From DATCSE01 sp036568605 (lineage in GTDB: Bacteria; Pseudomonadota; Gammaproteobacteria; Burkholderiales; Burkholderiaceae_C): a stretch of 5,669 nucleotides of DNA. Shown piece by piece: positions 1-5,646 of the stretch. The position numbers and the translations under genes were made by a program. The stretch lies in contig DATCSE010000099.1 of assembly GCA_036568605.1 (NCBI GenBank), forward strand, positions 1 to 5,669, in the 5' to 3' direction. The notes beneath the pieces are model-generated. The model saw nothing but the letters and a program-made list of their open reading frames with translations, had not been told where the DNA came from and did not search any database. The stretch's first letter is position 1. Each line of letters begins with the position of its first letter.

Positions 1-483
1 AGCCTGGTCGTCTGGCAGCACCCGGTGCACTGGTACCACATGCCGCCGCTGATGAAGCTGTGGTGCGACGAGGTGCTCGGCTTCGGCTGGGCCTACGGCC
101 CCGGCGGCGCCGCGCTGCGCGGCAAGGACCTGTGGCTGGCCGCGAGCACCGGCGGGCCGGAGGACTCGTACCGGCCGGACAGCTACAACCGCTACTTCTT
201 CGACGCGTTCCTGCCGCCGTACGAGCAGACCGCGGCACTGTGCGGCATGCGCTTCCTGCCGCCGCTGATGCTGCACGGCGCGCACAAGGTGGACGAGGCC
301 GAGGTCGCGGCGCACGAGAGCGTGTACGTGCAGCGCCTGGCGACGTACCCGGACTGGCCCGAGCTGGCCGAGCTGCCCGAATGCATCGCCTGCGAGGTGC
401 CGCAGGACGCACGGCCGGCCGACGACGAGGATGCGCCGCTGGCGCGCATCGCCGTCGGCGCACCGTCGACCGCCACGACCTGA
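1..483 (+). CDS. kefF: KefF-like NAD(P)H:quinone oxidoreductase, ancillary protein of Kef K+ efflux (5' truncated by window edge)
   Basis: The reading frame is open from base 1 to the TGA at 481-483, giving 160 residues. The gene's start lies outside the window; by comparison with E. coli KefF (about 176 aa) roughly 55-60 N-terminal residues, including the phosphate-binding part of the flavodoxin-like fold, are missing. Visible family motifs are LVVWQHPVHWYHMPPLMKLW at the left edge, then GWAYGPGG, ALRGKDLW and the glycine pair in ASTGGPE, all aligning with KefF/modulator-of-drug-activity type FMN oxidoreductases. Known members are cytosolic FMN enzymes that reduce quinones and bind KefC to allow full antiporter activity. 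The kefC-like gene begins 15 nt downstream, the usual kefF-kefC arrangement, so the two are probably cotranscribed. After the conserved core (ending near YVQRLATYPDW) there is a tail of about 45 residues, acidic and then Ala/Thr-rich, longer than in the enterobacterial protein and of unknown role. Confidence 0.9.
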   Translation, partial: SLVVWQHPVHWYHMPPLMKLWCDEVLGFGWAYGPGGAALRGKDLWLAASTGGPEDSYRPDSYNRYFFDAFLPPYEQTAALCGMRFLPPLMLHGAHKVDEAEVAAHESVYVQRLATYPDWPELAELPECIACEVPQDARPADDEDAPLARIAVGAPSTATT

Positions 484-498
484 CGAGACAGCAGCACG

Positions 499-2436
499 AT
501 GGACCACGCCACCACCTCCTGGCTCAGCGGCACGCTGGTGTATCTCGCCGCCGCGGTGCTCGCGGTGCCGATCGCGAAGTTTCTCGGCCTGGGCTCGATC
601 ATCGGCTACCTCGCGGCCGGCATCCTGATCGGCCCGTGGGGCCTGAAGCTCGTGACCAACCCGCAGGACATGCTGCACTTCTCCGAGTTCGGCGTCGTGC
701 TGATGCTGTTCCTGGTCGGTCTCGAGCTCGAGCCGCAGCGCCTGTGGTCGCTGCGCAAGCCCATCTTCGGCTGGGGCAGCCTGCAGCTGCTCGGCTCGGC
801 GGCGCTGATGTTCGGGGTCGGCGTCGCGGCCGGGGTCGACTGGCGGCTCTCGCTGGTCGCGGCGCTCGGCCTCGCGATGTCGTCGACCGCGATCGGCCTC
901 GGGGCGCTGGCCGAGCGCAACCTGATGCCGACCAGTTCGGGGCAGAGCGTGCTCAGCGTCGCGCTGCTGCAGGACGTGGCGGCGATCCCCATCCTCGCGC
1001 TGCTGCCGCTGCTCGTGCTGGCTGGCAGCGGCCCGGCGACGCACGGCGACGGCAGCGGCTGGCTGGGCGCCGCGAAGGCGATCGCGGTGATCGCGACCAT
1101 CGTGCTCGGCGGCCGCCTGCTGCTGCGCCCGGCGCTTCGCTGGATCGCGGGCAGCCAGACACCGGAGATCTTCACGGCCGCGGCGCTGCTGCTGGTGGTC
1201 GCGACCGCGGCGCTGATGCAGGCGGTCGGGCTGTCGATGGCGCTGGGCGCGTTCCTCGCCGGCGTGCTGCTGGCCGAAAGCGAATACCGGCGCGAGCTCG
1301 AGACCGACATCGAGCCGTTCAAGGGCCTGCTGCTGGGCCTGTTCTTCATCGCGGTCGGCATGAGCATCGACTTCGCGGTCGTGCTGCGTTCGCCGTTCGT
1401 GATCGCGGCGGTCGTCGTCGGCTTCCTGCTGCTGAAGGCCGCGGTGCTGTGGGCGATGGGCCGCTGCATGGCGCTGCCCAAGGCCGAGCGGCCGGTGTTC
1501 ATCATCCTGCTCGCGCAGGGCGGCGAGTTCGGCTTCGTCGTGTTCCAGACCGCCGCGACGGCCGGCGTGATCGATGCGCCGACCTCGTCGCTGCTGGTCG
1601 CCGCGGTCGCGATCTCCATGCTGCTGACGCCGCTGCTGCTGGTCGCCGCCGACCGCTGGTGGATCCCGCTGCTGGCGGGCCAGTCGAAGACCAAGCTCGC
1701 CGAGATCAGCGAGCCGCAGTCCGAGCCGGTGATCATCGCGGGCTTCGGCCGCTACGGCCAGATCGTCGGCCGCATGCTGTTCGCGAACGGCATCCAGCCG
1801 ACCGTGCTGGACGTCGACGCCGAGCAGATCGAGGCGATGCGCCGCTTCGGCTGGCGCGTGTTCTATGGCGATGCGACCCGGCTGGACCTGATGCGCACTG
1901 CCGGTGCCGACCAGGCCCGCGTGATCGTGATCGCGATCGACGACGTCGAGGCCAGCGTCGAGTGCGCGAAGATGATCAAGGAGAACTTCCCGCAGGCGAC
2001 CATCGTCGCGCGGGCCCGCAACGTGCAGCACTACTACGAGCTGCACGAGCTGGGCGTTCGGCTGGTCGAACGCGAAACCTTCGATTCGGCGCTGATGAGC
2101 GCACGCGGCGTGCTCGAGACCCTGGGCTGGGAGCGCCACCACGCCCGCAACCTCGCGCTGCGCTTCAGGCGCCACAACATCGCGCAGGTCAGCAAGCTCG
2201 CGCCGCATCGCAAGGACGAGGCCAAGCTGATCGCAGCGGCGAAACAGGGGCGGCAGCAGCTGGAGGAGCAGTTCGCGCAGGAGCGTGATGAAGCGCTGCG
2301 GCGGCAGGCACGCGTCGAGTGGGGGCATGACGGGCGCGAGCGGGCAGCGGTGCTCGCGGACCCTCACCCCAATCCTCTCCCGCCAGCGGGCGAGGGAGCG
2401 CAAACCCCTCTCCCTGTGGGAGAGGGGCAGGGGTGA
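499..2436 (+). CDS. kefC: KefC-like glutathione-regulated K+/H+ antiporter (CPA2 family)
   Basis: This 645-residue inner-membrane antiporter couples K+ efflux to H+ entry, in the family gated by glutathione (closed) and glutathione-electrophile adducts (open). Residues about 10-390 form a Na+/H+-exchanger-type membrane domain with many hydrophobic helices. They include HFSEFGVVLMLFLVGLELEP (60-79), ALLQDVAAIPILALLP with the likely ion-site Asp159, and LETDIEPFKGLLLGLFFIAVG (267-287), whose acidic pair E268/D270 matches the regulatory loop of E. coli KefC. A TrkA-N domain starts at about 410 with the Rossmann motif GFGRYG (415-420), an acidic strand end (VLDVD, 436-440) and GDATRLDLM. Residues about 575-607 are a charged, probably coiled tail. 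The ATG at 499 follows the kefF stop closely; only a weak purine run (gacgaga) precedes it. The frame then continues into the dispersed repeat at 2361, so residues 621-645 (DPHPNPLPPAGEGA...) are repeat-encoded rather than family sequence. Paralogue KefB or a generic CPA2 antiporter is possible, but the KefF neighbour favours KefC type. Confidence 0.92.
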   Translation: MDHATTSWLSGTLVYLAAAVLAVPIAKFLGLGSIIGYLAAGILIGPWGLKLVTNPQDMLHFSEFGVVLMLFLVGLELEPQRLWSLRKPIFGWGSLQLLGSAALMFGVGVAAGVDWRLSLVAALGLAMSSTAIGLGALAERNLMPTSSGQSVLSVALLQDVAAIPILALLPLLVLAGSGPATHGDGSGWLGAAKAIAVIATIVLGGRLLLRPALRWIAGSQTPEIFTAAALLLVVATAALMQAVGLSMALGAFLAGVLLAESEYRRELETDIEPFKGLLLGLFFIAVGMSIDFAVVLRSPFVIAAVVVGFLLLKAAVLWAMGRCMALPKAERPVFIILLAQGGEFGFVVFQTAATAGVIDAPTSSLLVAAVAISMLLTPLLLVAADRWWIPLLAGQSKTKLAEISEPQSEPVIIAGFGRYGQIVGRMLFANGIQPTVLDVDAEQIEAMRRFGWRVFYGDATRLDLMRTAGADQARVIVIAIDDVEASVECAKMIKENFPQATIVARARNVQHYYELHELGVRLVERETFDSALMSARGVLETLGWERHHARNLALRFRRHNIAQVSKLAPHRKDEAKLIAAAKQGRQQLEEQFAQERDEALRRQARVEWGHDGRERAAVLADPHPNPLPPAGEGAQTPLPVGEGQG

Positions 2437-2439
2437 GGG
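2361..2439. repeat. Dispersed-type inverted-repeat (REP-like) element at the kefC 3' end
   Basis: This is a 79-bp element bounded by perfect 10-bp inverted ends: ccctcacccc at 2361-2370 and ggggtgaggg at 2430-2439. Inside are two hairpins. The left one pairs 2374-2383 with 2386-2395 (nine of ten pairs). The right one is perfect, 2405-2414 with 2418-2427 and a TGT loop. Translated in the + frame it gives the 'PNPLPPAGEGA' string that I recall at the C-termini of many predicted proteins in Xanthomonadaceae and other high-GC proteobacteria, so it is probably one copy of a genome-wide repeat. Only one copy is in this window, so dispersal is recalled rather than seen. It fills almost all the space between two convergent genes, the usual location of REP-type elements. 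Confidence 0.8.
2405..2427. terminator. Perfect stem-loop between convergent genes, possible bidirectional terminator
   Basis: A 10-bp perfect stem (cccctctccc / gggagagggg) with a 3-nt TGT loop sits inside the repeat element, between the 3' ends of kefC and the PLP-enzyme gene. On the minus strand it is followed by only three T residues, and on the plus strand by none. It is therefore not a classical intrinsic terminator, but a hairpin this strong could still end transcripts or protect 3' ends. If used on the plus strand it lies within the last codons of kefC. Confidence 0.4.
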
Positions 2440-2454
2440 CCGCGCGCCGCGGTG

Positions 2455-3711
2455 CTACTGCGCGCGCAACGCCTGCTCGAAATCGGCGATCAGATCGCCC
2501 GCGTCCTCGAGCCCGACCGACACGCGCACCATCCCGTCGGCGATGCCCATGCGGGCACGCTCGGCGGCGCCGGCCTCCCAGAAGATCGTCGGCGCGACCG
2601 GGATCACCAGCGTGCGCGTGTCGCCCATGCCGGTGGCCTTGACCGGCAGGCGCAGCCGGTCGAGCGCCGCGATCGCTGCGGCCTCGTCGGCGAGGTCGAA
2701 CGCGAGCAGCCACGAACCGCCGGAGAACTGCGCTTTCGCGATCGCATGCTGCGGATGCGACTCGAGCATCGGGTAGTGCACCGCGCGCACGCCGGGCAGC
2801 GTCCGCAGGTGCCGGGCCAGTGCGAGCGCGGTCGCGCTGCTGCGCTCGACGCGCAGGCCCAGCGTTTCGGCGCCGACCGCGATCTGGTGCGCGGCATCCG
2901 ACGTCAGCGAGCCGCCCATGTCGCGCAGCCCCTTCTTGCGGATCTGTTGCAGGCCCCACTGGCGCGCATCGCCGCTGCGGTACGACGCGAAGATGTTCGG
3001 ATACGACGACCAGTCGTAGAGCCCGGTGTCGGTGACCGCGCCGCCGAGCGCGGCGCCATGGCCGCTGATCGTCTTGCTCAGCGAATTGACGACCAGCCCG
3101 GCGCCCACCCGCTTCGGCAGGAACAGCAGCGGCGACGTGACCGTGTTGTCGACCACATAGAGCAGCCCGCGCTCGCGGCACAGTTGGCCGATCGCGTCGA
3201 GGTCCGGCACCTGCGTGCCCGGGTTCGCGATCGTCTCGACGAACACGATACGGGTGCGCGGCGTCAGCGCCGCCTCGACGTTCGCGACCGAACCCGCATC
3301 GACCTTGCTGATCGCGATGCCCAGGTCTCCCAGCGTGCCGAACAGGCTGTTCGTGTTGCCGAACACGAACTGGCTGGAGACGACGTGGTCGCCGGCGCGC
3401 AGCAGCGTCAGGAACACCGCGCTCAGCGCCGCCATGCCGCTCGCGAAGCAGACCGTGCCCAGCCCCTGCTCCATCCGCGTGATCTGCGCCTCGAGCGCCG
3501 CGGTCGTCGGCGTGCCCTGGCGCGCGTAGTTGAAGCTGCCTTTGACGCGGCCCTGGAACACGCCGATCAGGTCGGCGGTCGATTCGAAGCCGTATTGCGT
3601 CGACGTGTGGATGGGCGCGTGGATCGCACCGTGCTCGGCATGCGTGCGCCGGTCGCTGTGGACCGTCGCGGTCGCGAAGCCTTCGGGGTCGGGAGCTGCG
3701 TTCGTCGTCAT
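2455..3711 (-). CDS. PLP-dependent cystathionine gamma-synthase family enzyme (Cys/Met metabolism)
   Basis: This 418-residue protein has the normal length for the Cys/Met-metabolism PLP family (fold type I): cystathionine gamma-synthase, beta/gamma-lyases and O-acyl-homoserine sulfhydrylases. Landmarks appear in family order: NYARQGTPTTAALE (61-74; Y62/R64 bind the cofactor phosphate of the partner subunit), FASGMAAL (89-96), ETIANPG (159-165), VVDNT with the pyridine-N aspartate D188, NSLSKTISGHGAALGG with Schiff-base lysine K213, and VRVSVGLED (395-403) with the carboxylate-binding Arg396. The position usually held by the PLP-stacking tyrosine (YGGT-like) reads VFGNT here, with Phe117. The ATG (complement of 3709-3711) is the only plausible start; no strong Shine-Dalgarno is visible. 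The gene is divergent from the Fur-family regulator and convergent with kefC. The exact reaction cannot be assigned from sequence alone: a lyase, a synthase, or a sulfhydrylase using O-acetyl/succinyl-homoserine all fit. Family assignment is secure. Confidence 0.9.
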   Translation of the reverse strand: MTTNAAPDPEGFATATVHSDRRTHAEHGAIHAPIHTSTQYGFESTADLIGVFQGRVKGSFNYARQGTPTTAALEAQITRMEQGLGTVCFASGMAALSAVFLTLLRAGDHVVSSQFVFGNTNSLFGTLGDLGIAISKVDAGSVANVEAALTPRTRIVFVETIANPGTQVPDLDAIGQLCRERGLLYVVDNTVTSPLLFLPKRVGAGLVVNSLSKTISGHGAALGGAVTDTGLYDWSSYPNIFASYRSGDARQWGLQQIRKKGLRDMGGSLTSDAAHQIAVGAETLGLRVERSSATALALARHLRTLPGVRAVHYPMLESHPQHAIAKAQFSGGSWLLAFDLADEAAAIAALDRLRLPVKATGMGDTRTLVIPVAPTIFWEAGAAERARMGIADGMVRVSVGLEDAGDLIADFEQALRAQ

Positions 3712-3755
3712 GGCCGCATTGTCGCGCCGGGCCGGAAGGACGCGGCCGGCAAGCC

Positions 3756-3787
3756 CTTACTGCAAATGCGTTTGCATTTGCAGTAAG
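3756..3787. promoter_or_regulatory. Perfect inverted-repeat operator candidate (Fur/Zur-type) in divergent promoter region
   Basis: The arms cttactgcaaatgc (3756-3769) and gcatttgcagtaag (3774-3787) are exact reverse complements separated by gttt. The site is an island of AT-rich sequence in very GC-rich DNA. It ends 8 bp before the ATG of the Fur-family regulator and lies 44 bp from the start codon of the divergent PLP-enzyme gene. Its length and symmetry suit binding of one or two dimers of a Fur/Zur protein, and autoregulation by the adjacent product is the simplest reading. I do not match it to a specific published consensus. Confidence 0.7.
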
Positions 3788-3789
3788 AT
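3784..3789 (+). promoter_or_regulatory. Tentative -10 element for the regulator operon, overlapping the palindrome
   Basis: TAAGAT at 3784-3789 resembles a sigma-70 -10 hexamer; TGCAAA at 3761-3766 lies 17 bp upstream as a poor -35. A start about 7 nt after the -10 would fall at or next to the ATG at 3796, implying a leaderless or almost leaderless mRNA. The operator would then cover both promoter elements. This is a weak match by eye, and the high symmetry of the palindrome offers a comparable TAAGGG on the other strand (3754-3759). Confidence 0.3.
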
Positions 3790-3795
3790 CGCGGG

Positions 3796-4269
3796 ATGGA
3801 ACGCAATACGCGCCAGCGCCAGGCCGTGCTCGAGGCGATCGACCACGCCGGGCGCGCGTTGACGCCGAACGAGATCCTCGGTCTCGCGCAGACGTCGGTC
3901 GCGAGCCTGAACCTGTCGACCATCTATCGGCACCTGAATGCGCTGCAGGACGAGCAGCGCATCGTCAAGGTGCTGCTGCCCGGCCAGGCTGCCGCGCGCT
4001 TCGAGGCGGTCTGCAGCGGCGAGCACGCGGCGCACGGGGCACGAGGCACGGCGCGGCACGGCCAGCAACACGGTCTTGCGCATCACCACCACCACTTCCA
4101 CTGCAACCGCTGCGACCGCGTCTACCCGCTGCATGCCTGCCCGGGTTCGATGCAGGAGCTTGCGCCGCAGGGCTTTCTCGTCGAGGCGCACGAGATCACG
4201 CTGACCGGCGTGTGCGCCGAGTGCCGGCGCGTCAGCAGCAAGGCCAAGGCGAGGGCCACGGCGACATGA
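3796..4269 (+). CDS. Fur-family metalloregulator, probably zinc-responsive (Zur-like)
   Basis: This 157-residue cytosolic DNA-binding repressor has a winged-helix N-terminal domain (about 1-60) with TPNEIL and the recognition-helix segment LNLSTIYRHLNAL (38-50), typical of Fur/Zur/PerR proteins. The dimerisation and metal domain carries a His cluster (96-100, 102) leading into CNRC (103-106) and a second pair CAEC (140-143), the four cysteines of the structural zinc site. An unusually long His-rich stretch at 77-102 (H77, H80, H88, H92 and the run) separates the DNA-binding half from the metal site. The ATG at 3796 starts 8 bp after a perfect palindrome, leaving no room for a normal Shine-Dalgarno. 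The stop overlaps the next gene's ATG (ATGA). Zinc specificity is inferred from the DUF2796/ZrgA neighbour; response to nickel or another metal cannot be excluded because the next gene belongs to the Ni/Co permease family. Confidence 0.85.
   Translation: MERNTRQRQAVLEAIDHAGRALTPNEILGLAQTSVASLNLSTIYRHLNALQDEQRIVKVLLPGQAAARFEAVCSGEHAAHGARGTARHGQQHGLAHHHHHFHCNRCDRVYPLHACPGSMQELAPQGFLVEAHEITLTGVCAECRRVSSKAKARATAT
4246..4254 (+). promoter_or_regulatory. Shine-Dalgarno-like run for the NiCoT permease
   Basis: The purine-rich aaggcgagg lies 11 bp before the ATG at 4266, inside the 3' end of the regulator gene. It supports the start at 4266, which overlaps the regulator's TGA as ATGA and suggests translational coupling. 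Further in-frame ATGs at 4269, 4272 and 4278 are possible alternatives. Confidence 0.4.
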
Positions 4270-5078
4270 TGATGACGATGGCCGAGATCCCCGCCGGCGG
4301 CCTCGCGCTGTTCCTGCTGCTCGGGCTGCGCCACGGCATCGAGCCCGACCATATCGCCGCGATCGACGGCCTGACCCTGCGTGCGATCGACAAGCACGAG
4401 CGCCATGCGCCGTGGACCGGTGCGCTGTTCGCGCTGGGCCATGGCGCGGCGATCGCGGTGCTCGCGATCGCGGTCAGCCTGTTCGCCGCGGCGATCACGC
4501 TGCCCGAGAAGCTGCTCGCGGTGATCGACTGGCTGCCGATGATCCTGCTCCTGCTGCTGGGCATGTGGAACCTGCGCGCGCTGCTCGCGCCGGGCCCGTA
4601 CCAGCCGACCTCGCTGCGCATGAAGCTGATGCCGGCGCGCCTGCGCGAGCGCACCGACGTGTGGGCCACGGTCGCGATCGGCGTGCTGTTCGCGCTGGTC
4701 GTGGACACGCTCGCGCACGTCTCGGCGTGGAGCGTGTTCGCGACGCACCGCGGCGGCTGGAGTGCCGGCGTGCTCGCGGGTGCGCTGTTCTCCGCCGGCA
4801 TGCTGATCACCAGCACCGCCGACTCGCAGCTGCTGTGCCGGCTGCTGCGCAGCACCGATGCCGAGGCGGTGCAGATGCGCTACCGGCGCGCGGTCGGCTG
4901 GTTCGTCGTCGTGCTGTCGTTCGGCGTCGCGCTGCACGGCATAGGCTCGCGGCTGGGCTGGTTCGACGAGGTCGACGAAGTGCTGGCCGCGTGGCTGGGC
5001 AGCGGAAGCGTCGCGATCGTCGCGCTGCTGTGGTGGTGGGTGCGCCGGCGGCGCGCGCTGGCGGTGCAGGCGCCGTGA
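4266..5078 (+). CDS. NiCoT (HoxN/NixA)-like metal permease, possibly for zinc
   Basis: This 270-residue integral inner-membrane protein has about six to seven hydrophobic helices. The N-terminal GLRHGIEPDHIAAIDG holds the H-x4-D-H signature (H23, D28, H29) that defines nickel/cobalt transporters (TC 2.A.52). Further family positions are LGHG with H59, VVDTLAH with D147/T148, and SAGMLITSTAD (176-186). In the last motif the usual 'GMxLxDTxD' has its first Asp replaced by Ser183, while D186 remains. An open frame extends upstream to 4212, but the stretch before 4266 is the overlapping regulator gene and is hydrophilic and Gln-rich, so 4266 is preferred. The end overlaps the next gene by 4 bp (GTGA). 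Its position between a Fur-type regulator and a ZrgA-like protein suggests that it brings zinc, rather than nickel or cobalt, across the inner membrane. This is inference; the family assignment rests on the motif and topology. Confidence 0.85.
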   Translation: MMMTMAEIPAGGLALFLLLGLRHGIEPDHIAAIDGLTLRAIDKHERHAPWTGALFALGHGAAIAVLAIAVSLFAAAITLPEKLLAVIDWLPMILLLLLGMWNLRALLAPGPYQPTSLRMKLMPARLRERTDVWATVAIGVLFALVVDTLAHVSAWSVFATHRGGWSAGVLAGALFSAGMLITSTADSQLLCRLLRSTDAEAVQMRYRRAVGWFVVVLSFGVALHGIGSRLGWFDEVDEVLAAWLGSGSVAIVALLWWWVRRRRALAVQAP

Positions 5079-5629
5079 GCCGTCACCGCCGCTTCGCGGC
5101 GCTGTGCTCCACGGCGGCGGCCGCCGCGGCCACGTGGTTCGCGCCGGCCCTGGCGGGCGCGGAAGCACCGCACGAACACGGCGTCGTGCACCTGGACATC
5201 GCGGTCGACAAGTCGAAGATCACGATTCAGATGAGCTCGCCGCTGGACAACCTGCTCGGCTTCGAGCGTGCGCCGCGCACCGACGATGAACGCCGCCGCA
5301 CCGCGGCGATGGTCGCGAGCCTGCGCGCCCCGGCTGCGCTGTTCGCGATCGACGCGGCCGCCGACTGCAAGCCCGGCGCGGTCGAACTGGCTTCGGCCGC
5401 GCTGCAGCTCGGCAAGCCCGACGCGGCCGAGCTGCAGGCGGGGCATGCCGACATCGATGCCAGCTTCGAATTCGATTGCGCCGATGCCGGCCGCGCGAGC
5501 TTCATCGACACGGCGCTGTTTCGCCAGTACACCGGGATCCAGCGCATCGCGGTGCAGGTCGCCTCGAACCGCGGGCAGCGGATGGCGACGCTGACGCGCC
5601 CGGCGCAGCGCATCGCGCTGCCGCGCTGA
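5075..5629 (+). CDS. zrgA: Secreted DUF2796 / ZrgA-like zinc-uptake protein
   Basis: This 184-residue protein starts at GTG 5075, overlapping the permease stop. It has a signal peptide: basic SRHRR, a hydrophobic Ala-rich segment (8-27), and likely cleavage near ALAGA|EA, placing the product in the periplasm. The mature N-terminus APHEHGVVHLDIAVD and the block MSSPLDNLLGFERAP (53-67) are the recognisable DUF2796 signatures. Cysteines C98 and C135 probably form a disulfide, and FIDTALFRQYTGIQRIAVQV (143-162) is the conserved C-terminal part. In Vibrio cholerae the family member ZrgA belongs to a zinc-uptake system, which fits the regulator and permease upstream. Two oddities: the His/Asp/Glu-rich loop usually found between the two cysteine regions is absent (only H124 there), and the family's GFEHAP reads GFERAP (R65). 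Candidate ligands left are H33, H35 and H39. A longer in-frame ORF upstream is a shadow of the permease gene. Confidence 0.82.
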   Translation: MSRHRRFAALCSTAAAAAATWFAPALAGAEAPHEHGVVHLDIAVDKSKITIQMSSPLDNLLGFERAPRTDDERRRTAAMVASLRAPAALFAIDAAADCKPGAVELASAALQLGKPDAAELQAGHADIDASFEFDCADAGRASFIDTALFRQYTGIQRIAVQVASNRGQRMATLTRPAQRIALPR

Positions 5630-5646
5630 CGCGCTCTTCCCTCACG

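Noticed and set aside
1081..1110. Recurrent gcgatcgcg / atcgcgatc words across the window, which might suggest a dispersed octamer repeat such as HIP1
   Set aside because: They fall mostly in-frame as Ile-Ala and Ala-Ile codons (ATC GCG) in membrane proteins, so GC-biased codon use explains them.
60..2288. A 742-codon open frame overlapping kefF and kefC on the + strand
   Set aside because: Its product is extremely Arg/Ala/Gly-rich with no domain pattern, as expected from an off-frame reading of GC-rich coding DNA. The KefF and KefC frames carry clear conserved motifs.
2452..3786. Long + strand open frame antisense to the PLP enzyme gene
   Set aside because: Low-complexity Arg/Ala/Asp-rich product that is the mirror of a well-conserved enzyme on the minus strand; no independent start signal.
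4122..5168. 348-codon minus-strand open frame opposite the permease
   Set aside because: Gln/Arg/His-rich composition typical of antisense readings, covering three convincingly assigned + strand genes.
4412..5629. Possible fusion: the ZrgA-like frame remains open far upstream into the permease gene
   Set aside because: The upstream part is an Arg/Ala-rich shadow of the permease. The GTG at 5075, with GTGA overlap and a signal peptide directly following, explains the gene better.
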